From: Lepidonotus clava
Taxonomy: Eukaryota; Annelida; Polychaeta; Phyllodocida; Polynoidae
Direction of reading: 5' to 3'
Length of the DNA: 64,000 bases
Assembly (NCBI GenBank): GCA_936440205.1
Contig: OW387149.1
Location: forward strand, 9,134,114 to 9,198,113
The notes below the pieces were generated by a model, which was not told the origin of the DNA, made no database searches, and saw only the letters and a list, made by a program, of their open reading frames with translations. Below, piece after piece: positions 58,046-64,000 of the stretch. Position numbers and translations under genes: made by a program. How positions within the stretch are numbered: the first letter of the stretch is position 1; each line of letters begins with the position of its first letter.

Positions 58046-59341
58046 TGAAGCGGCAGGTACGAGCGCTTCAATGAAGTTGCCCGCATTCTGGATCTGCCGG
58101 GGTTTCGCAATAGGGATTGTTCAAGGGTCTCGACAGAAGACTTAAAGCACAGCCAAATTAAAGTTGAAGTCTTGTTTATTTAATGTCTCTCTCATGTTGT
58201 CTCACAAGGTTCTTTTCAGTTATAACTCTGCATCCAACTATGCTTTCAAAGTCTCCGTGAAAACTACAAATAAATACAAAAATGACACATACTTTAGTCA
58301 CACAATACACCCAAGTGGTATACTATCATAATTTACCATCATCATTGCCTCTATAATAGCTCTATAGAATATAGGCTATAACTCTACATAAGTACTACCA
58401 CTTTATAGGCTGGGCACCTTATAATGCTTTATCACTCTCTCTGATATATTACTACTTAAATGGCCATGAGAGGTTATGTTCTACCAGTTATGATATGCAA
58501 TACACAACTAAAAGGCCTCATATATATTCTACACACACAGCTGACTGCACTCAGCACCATAGTAAATACATACTACTCATAGGCCCAGACAGGGGGCAAA
58601 GCCTTTTTCAGCTTTCACAAGTTTCACAATAAACTAGAGTTTATGTACACTCTAGCAGGACTAATGATTTATACATTCATGATCTCTGAACATAAATCTC
58701 ACGTAAACATAAGTTTACTAACCTCCTTGGTCCCTTTTACAGCCAATATTCTCATATTTTGTAGCAGAAGTCTCAGTTCCCTCTCTCAGTTCTGTCTGCC
58801 ATGTGGTTGTGTGCTGATGTCATACTTTTGCTGGTTATTCAAAGTCTAAGCCTTTACCTACAGGAACCAGCACAGCTATAACCATCTACCCATGATTCCC
58901 TGTGGTTATGACCCATGGTTTTACCCTGGTTCCCGTGGCTAAACGCTTTCCGATAGACTGATGGCGCGTAGTAGCCCCGGTATGGAGTAATCGTTGCATC
59001 GGTGTGTGCGCGCACCAGAGCACACGCTTTTCACTTGCAACGGGGTGTGCGCATGCAATCGCGCACTAATTTGGACATTCTGTACCGGTTCACTCGATTT
59101 ACAGCGACGCGGGGCGCTCTGGTAGAGAACGCCACTCTGTCACTGCTCACTCGATTCAGAGCGACGCGGGGCGCTCCGGTAGATAACGCCGCGCGCTATC
59201 CGCGCGGAATCCAGACCTCCGTGCCTGGCCCAATACTCGCCCTCCCGCGAGTGGGCCGGCGACCAGGCTACCATGGTTTTACCAGTAACATTGTTTCTCA
59301 AAACCACCACTTGGTGGCAGCACCTCTTGGCTACCTTTACA
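58046..59341 (-). repeat. 5' LTR of the BEL/Pao element, carrying a nested insertion
   Basis: Same LTR as 49657-50594. The extra length (1296 against 938 bp) equals the 345-bp insertion plus its 13-bp target duplication. Confidence 0.93.
58926..59270. mobile_element. 345-bp nonautonomous insertion nested in the BEL/Pao LTR
   Basis: Flanked by a 13-bp duplication CCATGGTTTTACC (58913-58925 and 59271-59283); the other LTR has the site once. The insert is GC-rich, unlike its surroundings, begins CTGGTTCCCGTGGC after the duplication and ends GCGACCAGGCTA. A ~60-bp unit (actcgattcagagcgacgcg) is repeated inside at 59092-59185. The long duplication suggests target-primed (SINE-like) insertion, but there is no A-tail or clear Pol III box. 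Confidence 0.75.
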
Positions 59342-59746
59342 AAGAGGTATCAATTAAGTATCAAAGCGCTCAGATTCTCAAAGTTTATATAATTTAACAA
59401 AAGATACAGGACATCTTAATTTTATTAAAATAACTAGCTGGAAACCCCTCAGTTTTGCATAAAAACCCCTCAGATTTTAGGGCTGGGTACGCCCCTATGC
59501 TCCTTGGTGAAACTGTGGCGCGAAAACTCTCCTCGATTGCCACCTGGCGACTTAAAAGTAAACTACAAGTGAACCAAACGTGAGACACATGCCAAAATAA
59601 AACCAAATAAATTAATCATAGCAACTTCTGGCCAATCTTAAGCGCTGATATTTATAATAATATCATAGTATATCCATTCATGTATTATGACACCCAACAA
59701 AAGAGTGGCTTCAGCGAAACTAAAGTAATTTTTCTCGGGCACCTGC

Positions 59747-59759
59747 GTAACCAAGCAAC
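59747..59759 (+). promoter_or_regulatory. RFX X-box, likely CFAP65 promoter
   Basis: GTAACCAAGCAAC matches the X-box form GTNRCC-N(0-3)-RGYAAC exactly. X-boxes bound by RFX factors control ciliary genes. It lies about 20 bp upstream of CGCCATATTTG and an ATGGCGG start-like context, and 3.3 kb upstream of the CFAP65 coding exons. Confidence 0.6.
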
Positions 59760-59872
59760 GCCGCCATATTTGTTTATATCATGGCGGACGTCTCGACGTC
59801 TGGCTTCGGATATTGAACTGTTTTACCGGAAAACTCGTCATCAAAGGCTATTTGGATATACAAAATAAGCAA
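59760..59872 (+). other. Candidate noncoding first exon of CFAP65
   Basis: Follows the X-box and ends at AAGCAA before GTAAGT (59873). The ATG at 59781 is followed by a stop after 11 codons, so this would be untranslated or a short upstream ORF. An alternative reading is a small separate gene: an overlapping open frame runs to a TGA ending at 60073, but it lacks an ATG at its 5' end and has no recognised domain. Confidence 0.4.
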
Positions 59873-60696
59873 GTAAGTGTCATACGAGGTCTCGATGTCG
59901 ATCCAATAATGTGGGGCGATGATATTGTCGGGATCCGAGGCATTCAAAGTAAAAGTGACAAGGCTCACAAGCGCCGAAGCCTCGATCACAACAACAAGCC
60001 CGATGCAAAACAGAGCAGAATCAAGAGTGTAAACACACAGGCAGAAGGCAAGGATATTGAAGGCGATTTCTGAACCGGTTTGAGAAGTTATAGTTCTAAT
60101 ATTACTGTTGTATTTGAGCGTTTTTATTAAATTTTGGCAAACGTTGGAATTAGATCTAGGAGTTTCTTTTCACTGCATGTCAACATAACACTATTCACTC
60201 AGTGATACTGCCAGTGCAGTGGCAGATTGGCAGTAAAATGGGTTGTAATAACAGCCCTAACAATAGTTTAGGGCTAGTGCAAAGAAACGATTGGACCTTT
60301 ATCCTTTACCACCTCTGTTTATGGAATAATTTTCTCAGATCTACATATTATTTTTTTCTGAATCATTCACAGTTAGGCCTACTAAATTCATCATCAGATT
60401 CTGTTTAGTAGCACATCTGAAAGGAAAATGCAGAAGTCAAATATCTGTCACTTGTTAGATCTAGGTAATGTTGTGGCCTAGGTCCAAGATGTCATTTTAA
60501 ACAGACCATTCAGAGTTTCTCAGTTTTCAATCTGAAATCATCAGCTTTGAAAACCTTTCTTTTCTGTTTTTTCTGTCTTGTCTCTCCCCCCCCCCCCCCC
60601 CCCCCCCCCCCCATAAATAATTGGGCCCAAATAAGTTCAAAGACAAAGATTTTCTTTTACGACACTACAAGTACAAGTAACAACTAACGTTAGTCA

Positions 60697-61060
60697 GGCG
60701 TGTGGGGTGGAGTAGTGGTTAACGTTAGAGTGTCCGTCTGTTGCGCGGGCGGCCCGGGTTCAATCCTGGGCTGGGGTGGGATAGCTGCTACCCCCCTCTA
60801 CATGTCTCTTAGTGGCAACAACTGGGTTATCAAAGGTCTCTAGTAGACCACTGGCTGTTGTGTGTAGGGCCCTGCCTATGGGACCCTGCACATTAAAGAA
60901 CACCTGCCTTGGTAAAAGTGTAGGGGTATGGTCTCTATCTTCTCATAGATTCGATCATTCCATAGATACAATCATCAAGGACAGGATTGTCAAAATCATG
61001 TTCTCGCCGTGATATAACCTTAGATGTAGATACGGCGTAAAACCCCAATAACCAACCAAC
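60697..61060 (+). mobile_element. tRNA-derived SINE, 364 bp, with 16-bp target duplication
   Basis: CAACTAACGTTAGTCA flanks both ends (60681-60696 and 61061-61076). The head has Pol III boxes: TAGTGGTTAACG (A box) and GGGTTCAATCC (B box). The tail ends (CCAA)n. The middle and tail (atagattcgatcattccata, ...atgttctcgccgtgatataa, ...cggcgtaaaacc) resemble the SINE copies at 1105 and 33030. The perfect duplication indicates a recent insertion. Confidence 0.92.
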
Positions 61061-61272
61061 CAACTAACGTTAGTCATAGATCTAGGCCTAGATGATAAAC
61101 TGTAAAAACCAGTGCTTGACATAACTTATAAAATCGAGGGACAAATCGACTCCCTATGCTTTTAAAATCTGTGGTACCTCACCTAAATCTAGGGGATCTC
61201 AAGTAAAGTCTTTAAAAATAACGTTATAAATTTATCATGAATTGAAAACCATGTAATCATTCAGTTGAAACT

Positions 61273-61731
61273 ATAACTATATGTGACCCCCCACCACATA
61301 GTGAGGCATAAGTCGCAGATGTGAAAATTGAGTTTTTTACAGATTATAAGAGTTGATGAACTGATCTTTAGAACAGTGCAAGAATTATGTTTCTATCAGT
61401 ATTAACACCAAAGTTATGAATGTTTGAAATCTCATCCATTAGATATCCCATTCTTGGTAAAATGACTTTAAAGATAGTACTTATCATTATGGTAATGGCA
61501 ATTTCCATAGACTTTATCAATAGCCACCAGCAAAAACCATCAATTTTACATATTGAATCCATAATTCTATTTAGTTTGTTGCTAAAATGTAATATATAGG
61601 TGTTAGCCATGCCATTTCTGTAGAAAACTCAATTTTCTATTTTTCATCCTTTTGCTTTGCTTTGCCATTATCTCAGAATTGATCTGAGCGACTTATGCCT
61701 CATTTAGTGGTGTGGGGTCACATATAGTTAT
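61273..61731. mobile_element. TIR element (459 bp) with long inverted ends
   Basis: ATAACTATATGTGACCCC and its inverted copy mark the ends. The similarity continues inward for about 48 bp (gaggcataagtcgc / gcgacttatgcctc) with a few mismatches. The interior is AT-rich without coding capacity. A TA target site is likely. Confidence 0.8.
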
Positions 61732-62375
61732 GATCCATGATTTTTTTAGAGGTTAGTTAGGCCCCTAGATTTATTGGTCATGGGGAACATCTTTTTTTAT
61801 GCCTCAGGCCCCTGGACCACTGGTTATGTCCACCCGTGTAACCTATTGCCAATAACAAATAGTAAGTTTCATTCAATAAACACAGTGGAATGGCATTGTT
61901 ATCAGTGAAATGTGTCCAAATATAAAAGAAAAAAGAAGAGCATCTCATGGATTGCATAGATTGCCAACGTGTGAAAATGTTCTGCTTGCTAAAGGCATGC
62001 ATCTTTTTATCCTAGGTGTTTGATTCAAACAAGAGTGTATCCAAAACCTATCAGACATGTCCGACAGTTTTCAATCAGTGTTTTACCTCAAACACGAGAA
62101 TATCACATGGGAATTTTATTTTCATGTATTAAATCAGTTTTATTTCTATGTATCTAGTCATATATCTTTTGCTATAAATCCTCAGATATTAAATCTTTGT
62201 CTTTTTTTTTTTATTGAGACAAGGCGTCTGAGAAAAACAAGTTGTAAAACAAGTTTTTAAAAAAATTGTTAAGATTAATTTTTTTTTCGAGGCTTTAAAG
62301 AAAACAAGTTTTTAAAAGTTAGGTCTTAAGTTTATGGGATACACTTATCTAATGATAAAACTGGTACCCCTACAG
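61732..62375. other. Intergenic or CFAP65 intron DNA, no feature
   Basis: AT-rich; nothing recognised before the first exon-like copy at 62376. Confidence 0.4.
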
Positions 62376-62945
62376 GCATGCTGACGCCGGTGACGCCCTT
62401 GGCGGGCGGGAAGGTGAACCACTTTGGTATCGAGGTGGTGGGAGCCGGGCTGTTTAAGATTTTACACATTCACATTAATGATAAAACTGTCTTTTTTTCT
62501 TTTTCCCACCATGGAGATTTGGTCAGGCACCAATCAGATCTGGATCCTGGCACTTAAAGCAGTAGCATCAATTCTTTCACACACACTAGCCACGTTGTCC
62601 ACATTAATGATAAAACTGCTACCCCTACAGGCATGCCATCGCATGTGGCAGTGCTGGGAGCTCGGCTGTTTAAGTTTATACATATTCACATTAATGATAA
62701 AACTGGTGACGTCCCTGGCGGGCGGGAATGTGAACAACTTGGTAACGAGGTGGTGAAGGGCATTATGTGGGAAGGCTGGGACTGGGCTGCTTAAGTTTTT
62801 ATATGTTTAAATATAATAGATCTATATACAACTAATAAAACTGCTACCCCTACAGGCATGCCGGCGCTGGTGACGCCCCTGATGGGCGGGATGGTGAACC
62901 ACTTTGGTATTGAGGTGGCAGGGCTGGGAGCCGGGCGGTTGAAGT
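62376..62945 (+). pseudogene. Partial tandem copies of the CFAP65 first coding exon
   Basis: Copies begin at 62376, 62631 and 62856 with the same acceptor context (CTACCCCTACAG/GCATGCC) as the complete exon at 63017. A further piece without acceptor starts near 62708. Most lose sequence within the exon and run from gggagccgggc into ttnaagtttatatat-like intron. All lack the donor half ([10 protein letters not shown] onward). Short intron units (attaatgataaaactgctac) separate them. Confidence 0.85.
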
Positions 62946-63016
62946 TTATATATATATGTTTAAATATGATAGATCTATATACATTTAACGTAATGATAAA
63001 ACTGCTACCCCTACAG

Positions 63017-63735
63017 GCATGCCGGCGCTGGTGACGCCTCTGGCGGGTGGGAAGGTGAACCACTTTGGTATTGAGGTGGTAAAGGGCATCACGTGGCAGG
63101 GCTGGGAGCCGGGCCGCGAGTACACCAAGAACCTTGTGCTGAAGAACGTCAGGGTCAAGACCCAGAAACTCAAATACAGGTCAGACTCGACACCTTGTTT
63201 TCTTGTTCTGTTTAGATGGAACTAAAGATATATGTATTTAGTCGGAATCTATTAGAATGTAAGATAATAAGACATGAGATTATGTACCTGTAAAAAATTA
63301 TAAACCAATATAATTCATATTTCGCCTGTTTATACCTGTTTTAAACAGGGGGGGTCTTAGTCTTTGTTTTTGTTTTGTTTTTTCCTTAAACAAGTTTATT
63401 CATAATGCTGCATCTGTCAACATACTAGATAAGTGGAAAGAAGAAGACTGAAATTTGTCAGCTTGGAAAAAAACAACAACAACAAAAAAAACGTTTTTAC
63501 TAAGCATTATTTAAAACAATTTTTTAAGCTATGCTGTTTTATCCTGTAAATGTTATTGCTTTAATGTGTTCTACATCTCATACGGTCTGTTTTCAGGGCG
63601 CCCCAGTCGCGCTTCTTCCACACCCTGTATCCACAGCCGATCGTGTTGAGCGCGGGAACTAGCTACACGCTCCCCGTAACCTTCAGACCGCTCGAGAAAA
63701 ATGTCTACACCGACAAGATCGAGTTTGTCACCAAT
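63017..63735 (+). CDS. CFAP65: CFAP65 (CCDC108), N-terminal exons; gene continues past right edge
   Basis: Exons 63017-63179 and 63597-63735, joined in frame with good splice sites. They read [20 protein letters not shown], ...[18 protein letters not shown], ...[20 protein letters not shown], ...[20 protein letters not shown]. As I remember it, human CFAP65 has GIEVAEELHWKGWELG, NLVLKN, KMKYRPPKTKFFFTVIPQPI and LPIVFRPLEAKEYMD near its N-terminus, so the match is strong. The second exon is the start of an ASH/MSP-type immunoglobulin-like domain. CFAP65 is a large protein of motile cilia and sperm flagella. The ATG at 63019 is two bases after the acceptor and is the likely start, given an untranslated upstream exon. 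An earlier coding exon cannot be excluded. Confidence 0.87.
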
Positions 63736-64000
63736 GTAAGGCCTTACGCTACTAAACAGACAAATATATAATCAATAGAAAGGCGAATAAAGACTATCAC
63801 AACGTTGTATTTTCATAGGAACTTTTGATAATTTTTCATTGCACTTTTGCTTGTTTATGAAATATGTGACAAGTTTATTCCTTGTTGATTAATAAATAGG
63901 AATTACCATCAGTGATTCTAGTATGATATGACATGCGTAAAAAGAAGATCGTATCCAATTAGATATAAGAAATTAAACTTAAGTATACAGATTTTATGTG

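Larger units (their letters stand above)
49657..59341 (-). mobile_element. BEL/Pao LTR retrotransposon, full length, young
   Basis: Bounded by 938-bp LTRs and a 5-bp target duplication AAGAG (49652-49656 and 59342-59346), the length typical of BEL/Pao. The gag-pol frame lies on the minus strand. The two LTRs are almost identical once a later 345-bp insertion in the right one is set aside, so the copy is very recent. It looks whole apart from that insertion. It landed about 300 bp from the end of the 10.5-kb DNA transposon. Confidence 0.95.

Noticed and set aside
58643-58849. 68-codon frame repeated at 50254 and 58643
   Set aside because: It lies inside both LTRs of the same element; duplication is due to the LTRs and there is no sign of translation.
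59813-60073. 86-codon plus-strand frame and overlapping minus-strand frame as a small gene
   Set aside because: The plus frame lacks an ATG at its 5' end and the minus frame has no domain; a noncoding CFAP65 first exon ending at 59872 explains the region more simply.
60697-60780. Possible tRNA gene (A and B boxes)
   Set aside because: No acceptor or anticodon stem folds in a standard cloverleaf; target duplications and a CCAA tail show it is the head of a SINE.

Overview
The window is nuclear DNA of a marine invertebrate animal, most likely a lophotrochozoan such as a mollusc. The evidence is short coding exons with GT-AG introns of 0.3-10 kb, a very high density of short terminal-inverted-repeat (TIR) elements, tRNA-derived SINEs ending in CCAA or CTCA repeats, a BEL/Pao LTR element, and a desaturase whose sequence resembles molluscan front-end desaturases. 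The species call is an inference.

Three host genes are present. (1) LETMD1, minus strand, from a start codon at 9994 through six coding exons down to 143, then off the left edge. (2) A cytochrome-b5 front-end fatty acid desaturase (FADS type), plus strand, complete from 10787 to 34624 and arranged head to head with LETMD1 across a ~0.8 kb shared promoter region. (3) CFAP65 (CCDC108), plus strand, at the right end: two N-terminal coding exons at 63017-63735, a candidate RFX X-box promoter at 59747, and continuation past the right edge. The desaturase has two interchangeable versions of the exon that carries the second histidine box (5A and 5B, both 187 nt with identical phases). Around them lie tandem arrays of half-exon copies. 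Similar partial exon copies flank FADS exon 3 and the first CFAP65 coding exon.

Between the desaturase and CFAP65 lie two large mobile elements side by side. The first, 38838-49353 (10.5 kb), has 33-bp perfect TIRs and a 4-bp ATTT target duplication. It carries a 783-codon DDE-transposase-like gene, a seven-exon gene for a ~1084-residue repeat protein with an AT-hook, and about 24 noncoding copies of a short motif (consensus GTTANTGCTGAGA, often continuing CGCGCAT). The motif core also recurs inside both genes, encoding SAE/TAE in one and SQQ in the other. I regard this as the most novel system in the window. The second, 49657-59341, is a young BEL/Pao LTR element with near-identical LTRs and a 5-bp target duplication; its right LTR was later hit by a 345-bp insertion.

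The rest is intronic and intergenic DNA: a 5'-truncated LINE, at least nine TIR elements (several with clear target duplications), three or four SINE copies, a 2-kb element enclosing a satellite-like array, a 1.2-kb polypurine tract, and TA and CA microsatellites. I found no credible tRNA, rRNA or CRISPR features.
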